Origin: Opisthocomus hoazin
Taxonomy: Eukaryota; Chordata; Aves; Opisthocomiformes; Opisthocomidae
Assembly (NCBI RefSeq): GCF_030867145.1
Contig: NC_134439.1
Location: forward strand, 6,361,379-6,425,378
Length of the DNA: 64,000 nucleotides
Reading direction: 5' to 3'
In this document: piece by piece, positions 10,001 to 20,515 of the stretch
Position numbering within the stretch: position 1 is the first letter of the stretch
How the letters are laid out: the number at the start of each line of letters is the position of its first letter
Position numbers and translations under genes: made by a program
Notes under the pieces: generated by a model
What the model was told of the DNA's origin: nothing
The model's database searches: none
What the model saw: only the letters and a program-made list of their open reading frames with translations

Positions 10001-13000
10001 CCCCAGCCGTGCCGGCCGGGACGCGGTGCCGAGCCCAGCCCGCAGAGAGCCTGCGCCGCGAGGATCCCCCGCAACGCTGTGATCCTCCTCTGCCCCTTCC
10101 CCTCCGTGCAGGCGGTCAGGAGCGGCCGGCCGACCCCAGCCAGGACGACCCGGCGAGCAGCCCGGCTCCGGAGCACCCTGAAGACGCCCTGCCCGGGGAG
10201 CAGCGCATGCCAGGTTGGTCTCCCTGGTGTGGCCAGCGCCCGGCAGAGACCCCGTGGAGGAGGCACCGGCGACGGGGCTGGGCCTCCGTCCGCCCGCAGA
10301 GCTGTTGGCTGCCAGCACCGCTGGGCAAACCCTGCCGGCGCGTCAGGCGTCACCCGAGTAACGGCGAGCTGGGGCTTTGCGTGGGTCCGGCTCTCAGTGC
10401 CGGGGTAACGCTGGGCGTGGTGGTTTGGCGCTGCGTTTCTCTCGCCTGCTCAGGGGGGCCTGATTCTGCGAAACCTCAGTGAGAAGCGAGGCTGTTTCCC
10501 TCTGGACTGGGAAAACGTCGCCCTGGAAGGTCCATGGTCCGGGAGGGGGATGTTCTCCCTCGGCTCAAGCCAAGTCCGCCCCTCCCACAGCACCGGGGGC
10601 CGCGGTGCCGAGCCCCGGCTCTCCCTGGCCGTGCCGTGGCCAACGCCTTGGTCCTGGCTTTTCTTATACAGCCCCTTGTACGCTCACCCCCCCCCGTGTG
10701 CCCCCCCGCGAGGGCACGTGCAGCTGTCCCAGCCCGGAGGGGCCTCTCACTGTGCCCGTCCTCGGGCAGCGTGCTCCGGGTACACGTTCCTCCCCCAAGG
10801 AGCATATATGGTCACCGAGCGAGCGCCGGCGTCGCCGCTGTGCCCGTGTGCGCCTGGGCTGGCAGCGTGCGGGGAGCTGGGCAGCGTCTCCGCGGGTGGC
10901 AGTTGGCGTTGTGCGAACGGTACCTGCTCCCCACTGGAGCAGCTGGGGCCGTGGGTCCTGCCGCGGGGGCTCCCCACCGTGCCGGGGTTTTGGCCGGCCA
11001 CCGCCGCAGCCGTCTGCGCAGGCGGGAGCTGCACGTGGGTGGAGAAACCCACCCTGAAATGGCACCGCGTCGGGGCGTGCCCGCCGTGAGCGGGGCTCTG
11101 CGACACCGTGGGCAGCGGCAGGGGGAATCTGGTCCTTGGATTGACGGCCCCGATCCGGGGAGCGGTACCAGAGCCAGGTCCTCCCTGCTCTGTGCCTCAG
11201 TTTCCCTCTCCCCCTGCCTCCCCCCGTGCACGCAGACGCTGCTGGACCTGTTGCCTTGTGGCTGCTGCTGCCCTCCGGACACGGCCGAAAGGCCTCCCTG
11301 CCCCGCCGCGCTGCCGCGGCTGAGCCGTCTGCTTCCCTTCCAGGAGCCGGGCTGGCTCCCGCCGCCGAGGCGCTGGAGCGGAGCCAGGTGACCGGTGACT
11401 CCGAGGGGGACGTGTACTGCGACACCCTGGAGCAGATGGAGCTGGAGCAGGTAACGGAGGGCTACGAAGTGCCCGAGTCCTGCCACGCCGCGGCGAAGGC
11501 TTTGCCTGCTGCCCGCCCTGCCCTGCCTGTGCCGTACGGGCAAGCTCTCCGCGTCGTCGGCTCCCGCAGCTCCGCTCGCTGCTGCGGCACTGCCACACTG
11601 CTGCTTGGCACCACCGTCCTGGGAGCCCAGCGAGACTCCCAGCACCTCCAGGGCCACCCAGCTGCACCCCTCTGTGCTTTGTGTCCCTCTCGGAGCCTGG
11701 TCCCCATCACCAAGGGGAGGCTGCGGAGCCTGGCACTGCCCGTGGCCCAACTCGCTGCCGCGGCGCAGCTCCGGTGCGGCACCGGTGGGCTGCCGGGGCT
11801 GAGTGGGGCTGGTAGCCCCGAGTGGGGATGGTGCGGGCACCTCGCTTGCTCTCCGCTCCCTGCTGCCCGGCAGCTTGGCTCGGCACTTGGCGTGCTGCGG
11901 CGAGGCTCGGCGGATACGGTGGGCAGGGGCGAGGAAGCCGCCCGGCCGCCGTCTCGAGCGTGGGCACCTCATCTCCCTCGGAGGTTCTGCCCTGTCGCCT
12001 CCCAAACCGCCTGCTGACTGGTGCTGCCGGAGGGATTCGCTGCGCTCAGCCCCACGCGTGCTCCGCCACCAAAAATGCCGCCGTGGCACAGGGGCACAGA
12101 CATCACCATTGCCCACCTCTCGCCGGCCGTGCCCCGGGGAGGGGAGCGGGGGTCTCAGCGCCCGTCTTCTCTCCCCTTGCGCAGGCCGGGCAGCCGCTGG
12201 GTCTCTCCCCGAACGGTGGCCGGGCCGGGCCTGAGCCCCTGACGCCGCACGGCGCTGGGCAGGGCGAGCGGGGCGAAGGCCGAAGACCGGAGGGGAGGAG
12301 CGGTGCTGGCCTCGCAGCCCCTGGCTCCGAGAGAGGTGGGTGCAGCGCTGGGCTCCCGCGCGCCTTCCCGCTGCCCCCTCCCCACCGCCCGGTGACCAGG
12401 GGCTGAGTGGCACGGCGAGGGCTGCGCCCGCCAGCAGGGACCAGAGCTTGGCTCCAGCACCCAGGGGTGGGTCGTGGAGTCGCTGCGAGGCGTCCCGGGC
12501 GTCCCTTCTCCTCATCCCTCAGTCCCCAAGCCGTTCAGTGTCTTTACCCCTCAAGGACGCGTCCCCTGTGCCACCTGTTTCTTGCAATGGTGCTAAATTG
12601 CCTGAATTTGGAGGCGGCTTTGCCGGGTGCTCTCCGGCAGCCGGGTGGGGAACGCGGATCCCTGGCTGCCTGCACCCAGCTCCTGCCAGCGTCTGTGCCC
12701 GGTGCCTGTGGGCGTGGGTGGTGCTGGGCGCAGCAGGTGAAGCTGGGCCTGGTGTCCCTGGAGGCCCTGAGCTCTACCGCAGCGGAGAGGGGAGAAGGAG
12801 CATCCTGCCAAGCTCTGCAGCCATCCCCAGACACGTCCCAAGGAGTTCTGGTGCCGGGGTGGCATCGCCGCCCTCACCCGTGGGACCGCAGGGCTGGTGC
12901 CACCGCCTCACCTGGGCACGGCCCACCTGTCTCACCCTTACCTTCCCCCCGCCAATGTTTCCGCAAACCCTCCCGGGCTGCTTGACCTTGGGAGTTAACT

Positions 13001-15271
13001 TGTAACGAGGCCGATAAAGCCGGGCTGGGCTGTCACCCCGGGGTGCCGGCGCATGGCGGGGCTGGCAGCGAGCCCCTGCCTGTGCCCGCTGGCAGCGCGG
13101 TTCGGCTGGGGGTTTGCCAGCCTAAGGCCAGGTGGGTTTGGGGCCGTTGCTGAGCCCGGGGGGTTGGCGGAGAGGCAGCCGCGCAGGCAAGGCATCCTGC
13201 CGCGCGCTGGGTGTCCTGCCTTCGCCGGGTGAAGCGAGGTGTCCAGCGTGTGCCACTGCACCTGCCGCGTCAGCAGGCCGGAGGTCACCCACTGCCACCA
13301 CCATGGCACTGGGGGGCCTGGGGACGGGCCCAGTGCCGGCTGGTGGAGGGGGATGTGGGCAGCTGGGCTGGGGGCACCCGGCTCTGCCCGGAGCAGCTGC
13401 GGCACAGGCACCCGATGAGACCCACGGCTCGCCATGCCAGGCCTGGGCGTCCCCGGGGACGCGAGGCGCTGCCCAGCCTGCCCTGCCCGATCCGGACGGG
13501 CTCTGTGCCTGCCCTGCCGCCGCTGAGCAGCGCCCGTCTTCGTGCCCCACAGGTCTGCGGCTCGCCGGGGGGGAGCAGGACGCCGGGAGCGTCCCCGAGC
13601 TGGCCGCAGGGCTGCCGGCGGAGCTGGATGCCCTCGTGTCCAGCACGGTGCGAGCCCTGCAGGACGACATGCGGCGAGTGCTGGAGCGCCTGAGCGAGCT
13701 GGAGACGCTGGCCGCCGCACAGGTACGCGCCACGCCGCGCAGGCAGCCGCCGCACGCCGACGCTGGCTGGCAGGGCCGCCATGCCCGCACCGGCGTAGGC
13801 CAGGCCGGCAGGGCTCGGCTCCGGGCCCTGCGAACGGGCAGCCTGGGGTGGCTGAAGGGACCTCGGGGTTCGGTGATGCAACCCCAACGGGGCAGAGGGT
13901 GCTGCTGCTGTGATCCGCCCCGGGGGGCAGGCAGGGAGCCAGGGGGCACGCAGGGAGCTGGGGGGGCAGGCAGGGAGCCGGGGGGTGGAGGCAGGGAGCC
14001 GGGGGGACAGGCAGGGAGCCGGGGGGGGGCAGGCAGGGAGCTGGGGGGGCAGGCAGGGATCTGGAGGGCAGGCAGGGATCTGGAGGGCAGGCAGGGAGCC
14101 AGGGGGCAGGCAGGGAGCTGGGGGGGCAGGCAGGGAGCCGGGGGGTGGAGGCAGGGAGCCGGGGGGACAGGCAGGGAGCCGGGGGGGGGCAGGCAGGGAG
14201 CTGGGGGGGCAGGCAGGGATCTGGAGGGCAGGCAGGGAGCCGGGGGGGGCAGGCAGGGAGCTGGGGGGCAGGCAAGGAGCTGGGGGGTGGAGGCAGGGAT
14301 CGGGGGGAGCAGGCAGGGAGCTGGGGGGTGGAGGCAGGGATCGGGGGGGGGCAGGCAGGGAGCCGGGGGGCAGGCAGGGAGCGGGGGGGGCAGGCAGGGA
14401 TCGGGGGGGGCAGGCAGGGAGCTGGGGGGGTAGGCAGAGAGCGGGGGGGTCAGGCAGGGAGCCGGGGGGGGGCAGGCAGGGAGCGGGGGGGGCAGGCAGG
14501 GAGCTGGGGGGCAGGCAGGGAGAGGGGGGGTTAGGCAGGGAGCCGGGGGGGGCAGGCAGGGAGCCGGGGGGGCAGGCAGGGATCGGGGGGGGCAGGCAGG
14601 GAGCTGGGGGGTGGAGGCAGGGATCAGGGAGGCAGGCAGGGATCGGGGGGGCAGGCAGGGAGCTGGGGGGGCAGGCAGGGAGCTGGGGGGGCAGGCAGGG
14701 ATCAGGGAGGCAGGCAGTGAGCTGGGGGGGCAGGCAGGGATCTGGAGGGCAGGCAGGGATCGGGGGGGGCAGGCAGGGATCGGGGGGGCAGGCAGGGAGC
14801 TGCTGCCCCCGTCATTCCCATTGCCCCTGCGGTCCCTGCCCAGTCCCCCCTCCCTCGGGGGCCGGAGGGGGGGCCCCGCACCCACAACCCTCTCCTCTCG
14901 CAGGGGGACGCAGCAGGGAGCGACCCCGGCCCGGCGCTGGCCCCGCAGGTGAGCCGGAGCCGGAGGGGGCTCTGGGGGGGGGGTCCCTTGGCTGGGGAGC
15001 GGGTGACACCCCCGGGTGCCAGGGACGTGGGTGCTGATGCCGGGTGTCCCTGGGGTGACGGGCGTGACACGGCCCGTGGCCCGCGGCTGCACAGCTGGGG
15101 GGTGCGGGGGGGGCTCGGTGCCAGGGTGACACCGGCGTCCTCCTCCCCTCCCGGTTCCTTCGCCAGGCCCCGCGGCCGCTGGCCGTCTCCCCGCGCACCC
15201 TGCTCTTCCTCGTCGCTTGGCCCTTCGTCACCCAGTGGCTGCTGCGCCGCTGGCAGGGCAAGAGGAGGTGA
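7058..15271 (+). CDS. ACBD4: Acyl-CoA-binding domain protein 4 (tail-anchored)
   Basis: Ten coding exons: 7058-7127, 7237-7357, 7458-7542, 7613-7733, 10112-10213, 11344-11450, 12185-12335, 13553-13722, 14904-14948, 15167-15271. All phases join, giving 358 residues. Residues about 8-97 form the acyl-CoA-binding fold, with [10 protein letters not shown] and [20 protein letters not shown] typical of the family. Residues about 185-199 ([15 protein letters not shown]) resemble the FFAT-like VAP-binding motif of ACBD4/5. A coiled-coil-like helix (residues 280-307) precedes a C-terminal membrane anchor ([15 protein letters not shown]) and a basic tail (RRWQGKRR), the layout of a tail-anchored peroxisomal protein. 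Known family role: binds acyl-CoA and tethers peroxisomes to ER through VAPB. ACBD5 is the close alternative, but the short length and position between PLCD3 and HEXIM1 favour ACBD4. The middle exons (5 and 7) are least conserved and least certain. Confidence 0.93.
11191..11206 (+). repeat. CORE-SINE/MIR-like tail fragment
   Basis: TGTGCCTCAGTTTCCC in ACBD4 intron 6 matches the conserved 3' segment of MIR-type SINEs. It recurs three more times in the window (reverse at 709 and 29899, forward at 52257). Too short for certainty. Confidence 0.3.
13915..14805 (+). repeat. G-rich minisatellite in ACBD4 intron 8
   Basis: About 40 copies of a unit of 18-26 bases, GGCAGGCAGGGAGC(C/T)GGGGGG, with variants GATCGGGGGG and GATCTGGAGG. 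Every unit has several G-runs on the sense strand, so the array could form very many G-quadruplexes. It fills most of the intron between coding exons 8 and 9. Confidence 0.93.
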
Positions 15272-15450
15272 CGGCCGCGACCCTCCCCCCCCGCCACCGC
15301 TCCCTCGCCGCCGGGGGTCTCTGCGGGCCGGGACCCCCCCAGGCGTGGGCCCGCACCGCGCTCCGGGCCCCGCAGCACCGCGGGGGGGGGGGGGCGGGGG
15401 GGGGGATCCCCGCGCAGGAGCGGGCCTCTCCCCCCCCGCACACCCCCGCC

Positions 15451-15456
15451 ATTAAA
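15451..15456 (+). terminator. ACBD4: ACBD4 poly(A) signal ATTAAA
   Basis: ATTAAA 180 bases after the stop codon, followed by a T-rich stretch (TGTCTTTTG). This gives a short 3' UTR. It is the only poly(A) signal before HEXIM1. Confidence 0.7.
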
Positions 15457-15479
15457 GCTGTCTTTTGAGCCCGGCTCTG

Positions 15480-16255
15480 GCTGCTGCTGCCCGCGGGGGG
15501 GGGGGAACTGGACACAGCGGGGGGAGGGAGGGGAATCCGGCAGGCCCAGGGCTCCGGTGCCCCCCGCCCCGCGTGGGGTGCCCGGCCGCGCTGCCCGACA
15601 CGGCCCCCCCAAGCCCAGGGTGAGCCCACGGTACCCCCCCCCCCCCCCCACCCGGGACGGAGCCCCCATGGCCGTGGGACGCCTAGGGCTGCCCCCCCCC
15701 TCCCGCCACAGCTCCCTCGGGCCCAGCCCCCCCCCCCCGCCCCCCCGTGAGGCCGCGGGATCGGGGTGGGGGGGAACGGACACCGCCACTGCGGGGGATG
15801 GGGGGGGGTAGGGCCAGGCTCCGGGCCGCTCTGCCCCCCCTTTCTGCCCCTCCCCTTCCCCCCCCCGGACGCGGGCGGACCCAGTCGTCCGGGAGCGCAG
15901 CTCCGCGCCGCCCCTTGGAAAAAGGGACGCGGTGCCTTTAAGGCGGGACTTCTTTCCGCTCGGGTTTGTTTACAACTCCCTCCGCGCGGTGAGGCCTCCG
16001 CACCCAGCGCAGCCCCGGGGTTCCTCCGCCCGCCCCCCCCCCCCCCCCCCCCCCGGGGCCTCCCCGCCGCCCGGGCCGGTGCAGCCCCTCCCGCCGGGGA
16101 CCGGGCCGGGGGCCGAGGCGGGTCCACAGACCAGCCCGCCGCCTCCTCCGCCGCCCGGGGACTCCTTTCGGGCCGTCCCACCGGAGGGGGGGGGGGGCGC
16201 TGCCCTCGGCGCGGCCCTGAAGGTCGCCGGGCGCCCGCGGCCCCGCGCACGGGGG
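15480..16255. other. ACBD4-HEXIM1 intergenic spacer
   Basis: Only about 0.8 kb separates the ACBD4 3' end from the HEXIM1 promoter. It is nearly all G/C with long homopolymer runs (C-runs near 15630 and 16030, the second over 20 bases). These runs are prone to sequencing error. I see no gene. Confidence 0.6.
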
Positions 16256-16259
16256 CGCC

Positions 16260-16640
16260 CCTCCGCGCGTGGTACGGCCCAGCCCCGCCCCCCGCCCCTC
16301 CGCGCATTGGCGGTGCCGCGGCACGAGTGGCGTCCCGCGCGGCCAATCGCGGCCTCCCTCCCGCGGCGGCCGGGGGGGCGGGGCCAGGCGGACTTTCCCC
16401 GCTCTCCGCGCCCGCCGATTGGCCGCGGGTCGGCACCGCCCCCGCGCGGGGAGCCGTGGCGGCGGCGGCGGGCGCGCGGCGCGGGGCGGGGCACTGCGGG
16501 TGCGGGCGTGCGGCGGGGCGGGGCGGGCAGCGCGCCTGCGCGGGGGCGGGGCGGGGCGCGCGCGGGTACATAAGGCGGGGCGGCGGGCGGGGAGCGGCAG
16601 TCGGGAGCGGGCGGCGGCGGTGGCGGGTGGGAGTGCGGGG
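16260..16640 (+). promoter_or_regulatory. HEXIM1: HEXIM1 promoter (CCAAT boxes, TATA-like element)
   Basis: A dense CpG island with CCAAT/ATTGG boxes at 16306-16310 (inverted), 16343-16347 and 16418-16422 (inverted). Many GC boxes and a TATA-like TACATAAGG at 16567-16575 follow. Transcription would then start near 16600, about 235 bases before the start codon. A TATA-like box inside a CpG island suits a strongly inducible gene. Confidence 0.7.
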
Positions 16641-16834
16641 CGAGGGGAGGCGGCGGCGGGAGGCGGTGGCGCGTGCCATGCGCGCGGGGGGGCGGGCCCG
16701 GCGGCGTTAACCCCTCGGCGGCCGGCGGCGACCCCCGGGGCCATGTCCCAGGCGGCCTGAGGCGGGGGGAGCGGGGGCAGCCCCATGCGGCGCCGGTAGC
16801 GCCGGGCCCTGAGGCAGCAGCGCAGCCGAGCGCC

Positions 16835-17731
16835 ATGGCCGACGAGGCGCCCGCCGAGCCGGGGCCGCAGCCCCAGCGCGAACCGGAGCCCGAGCCGCGG
16901 CCAGAGCCCGAGCCCGAGGCGGCGGACGAGGAGGCGGCGCGGCTGCCGGCCCCGGTGCCGCAGGAGGAGCAGGAGGAGGCGGCGGCGGCAGCAGGCGGCG
17001 CCGAGGGGCGGCCGGCGGCGGGCGGAGCGGCGCGGCCCGGGCTGGGCCCGCGGTACCGGGCGGCCGTGGGCCGCGCCGAGGAGTGGCCGGCGAAGAAGAA
17101 GCATCGGCGGCGGCCCTCGAAGAAGAAGCGGCGCTGGAAGCCCTACTCGAAGCTGAGCTGGGAGGAGAAGCAGCAGTTCGACGAGCGGCAGAGCCTCCGC
17201 GCCTCCCGGCTGCGCGCCGAGATGTTCGCCAAGGGGCAGCCGGTGGCCCCCTACAACACGACGCAGTTCCTGATGGAGGACCACGACCAGGAGGAGCCCG
17301 ACCTGAAGACGGGGCTGTACCCGCGGCGGGCGGCCGCCAAGGCGGAGGACACGAGCGAGGAGGATTTCCTGGAGGAGGCGGCGGAGGAGGAGGACGGGGG
17401 CAGCGACGGGATGGGGGGGGACGGCAGCGAGTTTCTGCAGCGGGACTTCTCGGAGACGTACGAGCGGTACCATGTGGAGAGCCTGCAGAACATGAGCAAG
17501 CAGGAGCTGGTGAAGGAGTACCTGGAGCTGGAGAAGTGCCTCTCCCGCATGGAGGAGGAGAACAACCGGCTGCGGCTGGAGGGGAAGAAGCACGGCGGGG
17601 GGGGGGAGGAGGCGGCGCGGCTGCGGCAGCTGGAGCTGGAGGTGGACAGGTTGCGGGCCGAGAACCTGCGGCTGCTGCGGGAGCGGGACCGGCCCGCGCC
17701 GGAGAAGGGACCCTGCAAGCCGGGGGAGTGA
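16835..17731 (+). CDS. HEXIM1: HEXIM1, 7SK RNA-dependent inhibitor of P-TEFb
   Basis: A single-exon gene of 298 residues; the human protein has 359 and differs mainly in the variable N terminus. Residues 1-75 are low-complexity Pro/Glu/Ala. Residues 87-101 (KKKHRRRPSKKKRRW) are the arginine/lysine-rich 7SK-binding and nuclear-localisation region. PYNTTQFLM (139-147) is the conserved PYNT segment that contacts and inhibits CDK9. Acidic residues 171-188 follow and are thought to mask the basic region until RNA binds. Residues about 205-285 form the coiled-coil dimer and cyclin-T-binding domain (YERYHVESLQNMSKQELVKE). The start was chosen because of the Kozak context (GCGCCATGG) and because upstream in-frame sequence has no family resemblance. 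HEXIM1 sequesters P-TEFb in the 7SK snRNP and so restrains transcription elongation. No second paralogue (HEXIM2) is visible, as expected outside mammals. Confidence 0.97.
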   Translation: MADEAPAEPGPQPQREPEPEPRPEPEPEAADEEAARLPAPVPQEEQEEAAAAAGGAEGRPAAGGAARPGLGPRYRAAVGRAEEWPAKKKHRRRPSKKKRRWKPYSKLSWEEKQQFDERQSLRASRLRAEMFAKGQPVAPYNTTQFLMEDHDQEEPDLKTGLYPRRAAAKAEDTSEEDFLEEAAEEEDGGSDGMGGDGSEFLQRDFSETYERYHVESLQNMSKQELVKEYLELEKCLSRMEEENNRLRLEGKKHGGGGEEAARLRQLELEVDRLRAENLRLLRERDRPAPEKGPCKPGE

Positions 17732-17926
17732 CCTGGGGAGGGGCTTTTTACGGGGGGGGGGGGGGGGGGCACAGTCGCTGCGGGGGCGCCGCGGACCCTG
17801 AGGGGGGGGGGGGGCGAGGCCGCTCCCCTCCCCCTCTTTAGGTGGCTGTGGCGGGGGGGTGGGGGGGGGTCGGTGTATCGGTGATATTCGGTTGATTTTA
17901 TTTTAAATGTTTCTTTTGTGTCTAAA

Positions 17927-17952
17927 CCAAAAAAAAAAAAAAAAAAAAAAAA
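17927..17952 (+). repeat. Poly(A) tract in HEXIM1 3' UTR
   Basis: About 24 A residues after CTAAACC. Together with G-runs at 17751-17769 and 17801-17811 it makes the 3' UTR hard to sequence. It is genomic and not the transcript tail, because AATAAA lies downstream. Confidence 0.7.
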
Positions 17953-18011
17953 TCCCCAGGAAAGCTGTAAATTGGCCAAAACTGACTATAAAAAAAAAAT
18001 TATAGAGGTCT

Positions 18012-18017
18012 AATAAA
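18012..18017 (+). terminator. HEXIM1: HEXIM1 poly(A) signal AATAAA
   Basis: AATAAA 281 bases after the stop codon, followed by TTTAATTACTTGTAACTG. This gives a compact 3' UTR. Confidence 0.75.
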
Positions 18018-18039
18018 TTTAATTACTTGTAACTGTAAC

Positions 18040-20434
18040 GGTTCTGGTGTGATTTCTGGAAAATCTTCCAAAGGGCGTTCCGGAGGGGAACACCTCGGGA
18101 ATTATTTTGATGCTGTTCGAGCTGCTCCGTGGTGGTGTTTGGTTAAAATGAGCTGGAATTCCCCACTTTGCCCTTTTTTTTGTTACACACACCCCCCCCC
18201 CCCATTTTAAATTCTGCTGCTGCTCTGTCAGCTGCAGGCGTTGCCGTGATCCCAGCCCGGGGGTCGCTGGGTGCTGCCGACACCTCCTGGGTGCAGGAAC
18301 AAGCTGAAGGCTCGCTGGAACCGAACTCTGCTTCCCCCCAGGGCTGGAGGAGGCCGGGTCGGTGAACTGGAATCTGGGCAAAAACTGCCGGAAAATGGAC
18401 TTCAAGCTACAAGTGAGGGGGGGGGAAACTTCTGGAGCAGCTCAGGGAAAAGTTTTGGTCGTCAGCACTTGGCCTCCGAAATGGCTGACGAGGAGGGAGC
18501 GGGGCAAGGCGACGGCCGAACCTCCCCGTGCCCCGCTGCCGCACCTGAGAGCGGCCGGAGGAGGGAAAAGCAGCAGCTCCAGGGGGCTGCAGGGGACTTT
18601 TTTGGGGAAAACGGGTAAATTAAAGGGTAAGGTAATGGAGGGGCCCGAGCCTGCTCTGGGCTGTGCCGAGGCGTAATCGAAGGGGGTAGGGGTCGAAGTG
18701 GGGCGTGGGTGTCAGTGGAATTGTACCTGGGGAGCCGGGGGACCACGAAAACCGGGGAGGGGGAGGCAAAGGCATGGGGGTGGGCACCCAGGCGGGGGCA
18801 TCTGAAATTGGGGCTCGAAGGATCACGCCGGATTTTTAACCAGAGTCTGGCAAAAAAACAATCTGCTCCGGGGCCTGGGCTGGCGTCGCCGCTCGGCTCC
18901 GGCGGGGAAGGACGGGAACCCTTTGAGGGCTGGAGAGCGCGGCAGCCGCCCGCGCTGCCATGACATCACCGGGCAGAGCCCGCGCCCGGTGCGGCGGCGG
19001 AGGGCGGCAGCACCGAGCCAGGCCGGCGGCGAGCGCGTCGGCATCGCGCTGGCCGCGACGGAGCGGCACCGAGCCCACCTCGCTCGTCCCGGGAGCTGCT
19101 TTCTGCAGTTTTATCCCCCCCAGGAGCGAGTCCCTCTCCGGAGCCGTGCTGCCCGCGGGTTTCATTTTCTCCGGGCACGGGACAAGCGCAGGCGCGTGTC
19201 CGATGGCGACGCCGCCGGCCGCGGTGCTGCGCGGCACCAGTACCACGCAGCGCAGGTCCCAGCGCCAACAGCGGAACATCAGGACACGTGGGCAGGCGCA
19301 GGCAGCGCGACGGCTGGGGCCGCGCTCGGCGCACCCGCGGGGTTTGCCCTCAGCCACTGTCCCTGAACCTGTCCCCTTCACTCCTGGGAATAAAGCGTTG
19401 AGCTGCAACTGCTTTACGAAACAGAACTTTAAAAAAAAATAATCCTGAAAGTACCGTAACGGTAACTCTCCAACCCGCTCTGGCTCCACCAACTCTTCCC
19501 ACTTCGTTTTGTTTTAACGAAGACGAGTGTCGACGGGAGCCGGGTCACCCCGCTGCCGCAGGTGCGGACGCGCGGCACGGCTCCTCGCGGAGGCTCCCTC
19601 CAGCGCCCGCGTCCAAACCCCCCGGCAGACGCGGACTGACGGCGTGCGGGGACCTGTGAAAGCCCCGCACGCATCAGTGACGGACGGGGAGCTCGTCCCC
19701 GCGCCGCGGCCCCGGCCGAGGGCAGAGCTCGCCCGCCTGAGCCCCCCTGCCGGCTCCGGAGCCCGGCCGAGGGGACGCGCTCCACTGCAGCCCGGCTGGT
19801 CGAGAGGAACAAATAAAATCTTCGAGATGGCCGGAGAGAAAGGTGCCGCAGCGCTGGCTGTGACGCGGTGTCAGAGGGCAGCAATTCGTCCCTCCTGACA
19901 AGCGGGCAGCGCGCGGTCTTAACGAGTCGAGGGCAAGGCAGCCGCGCCTGCCAACCCTCGGCAGCGCATCCCTCCCCTCCCCACCGCCGCTGTGCTCTCG
20001 CCCTTTATTCCGGCTCCTCCGGTGAGCCCCGGCACGCCGCCGGCGCGGCAGCACCCCTCCGATCGCCCCACGGTGCCGCGCCTCGGCGCGGGGCCCGTGG
20101 CGGCAGGAACCTGCCCGTCGGAGCTCCGGCACGGCCGAGGAGGGAGGACAAGGCCGACAGCGGCCCCGCGGCAAGCAGCCTCGGGGACATGAGGGACCCT
20201 CCCGGCTCAAGGGCGCTCAGAATTCCTCCCCGGCACGGTCTCCCACTCGCCGAGGAGGGGACCGCCGCGCCGGCCCGGGGAGAGGCAGAAATTACCACAC
20301 TGAGGCGAAAGAGCAGGCGGTGACGGGCACGCCGAGGCAGGGCGAAGCCGGGCAGGGACCGACCGCTTCCCCGACAGCGGCTGGCTGCAAGAAAAGAAAA
20401 GAAAATTAAAAAAAAGGGAAGTAGTCCATCTTAC
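18040..20434. other. Intergenic region, no gene I can name
   Basis: Mixed CpG-rich and ordinary DNA. A well-formed plus-strand AATAAA sits at 19389-19394 and another at 19812-19817. Each could end an unannotated plus-strand transcript or a long alternative HEXIM1 3' UTR. From 19500 to 20350 CpG density is high. None of the open frames resembles a known family. Confidence 0.4.
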
Positions 20435-20515
20435 CAGGCGGTTACTGCCGCAGCGCCGGCGCAGGGCGAAAGCCGAATCCCTCACGGTCTGAGGACGTCG
20501 CAGCGGCGCGGCCAT
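20435..20515 (-). CDS. Candidate minus-strand exon, unknown product
   Basis: The minus strand reads ATG (20515-20513) and 27 codons (MAAPLRRPQTVRD... to GSNRL), ending at a GTAAGA donor. The arginine-rich, acid-poor start would suit a mitochondrial presequence. I do not recognise it, and no convincing next exon is visible to the left. It could be an untranslated exon or chance. Confidence 0.15.

Noticed and set aside
13122-15092. 656-codon minus-strand open frame, proline/cysteine repeat
   Set aside because: It is the reverse of the G-rich minisatellite in ACBD4 intron 8 and overlaps true ACBD4 exons.
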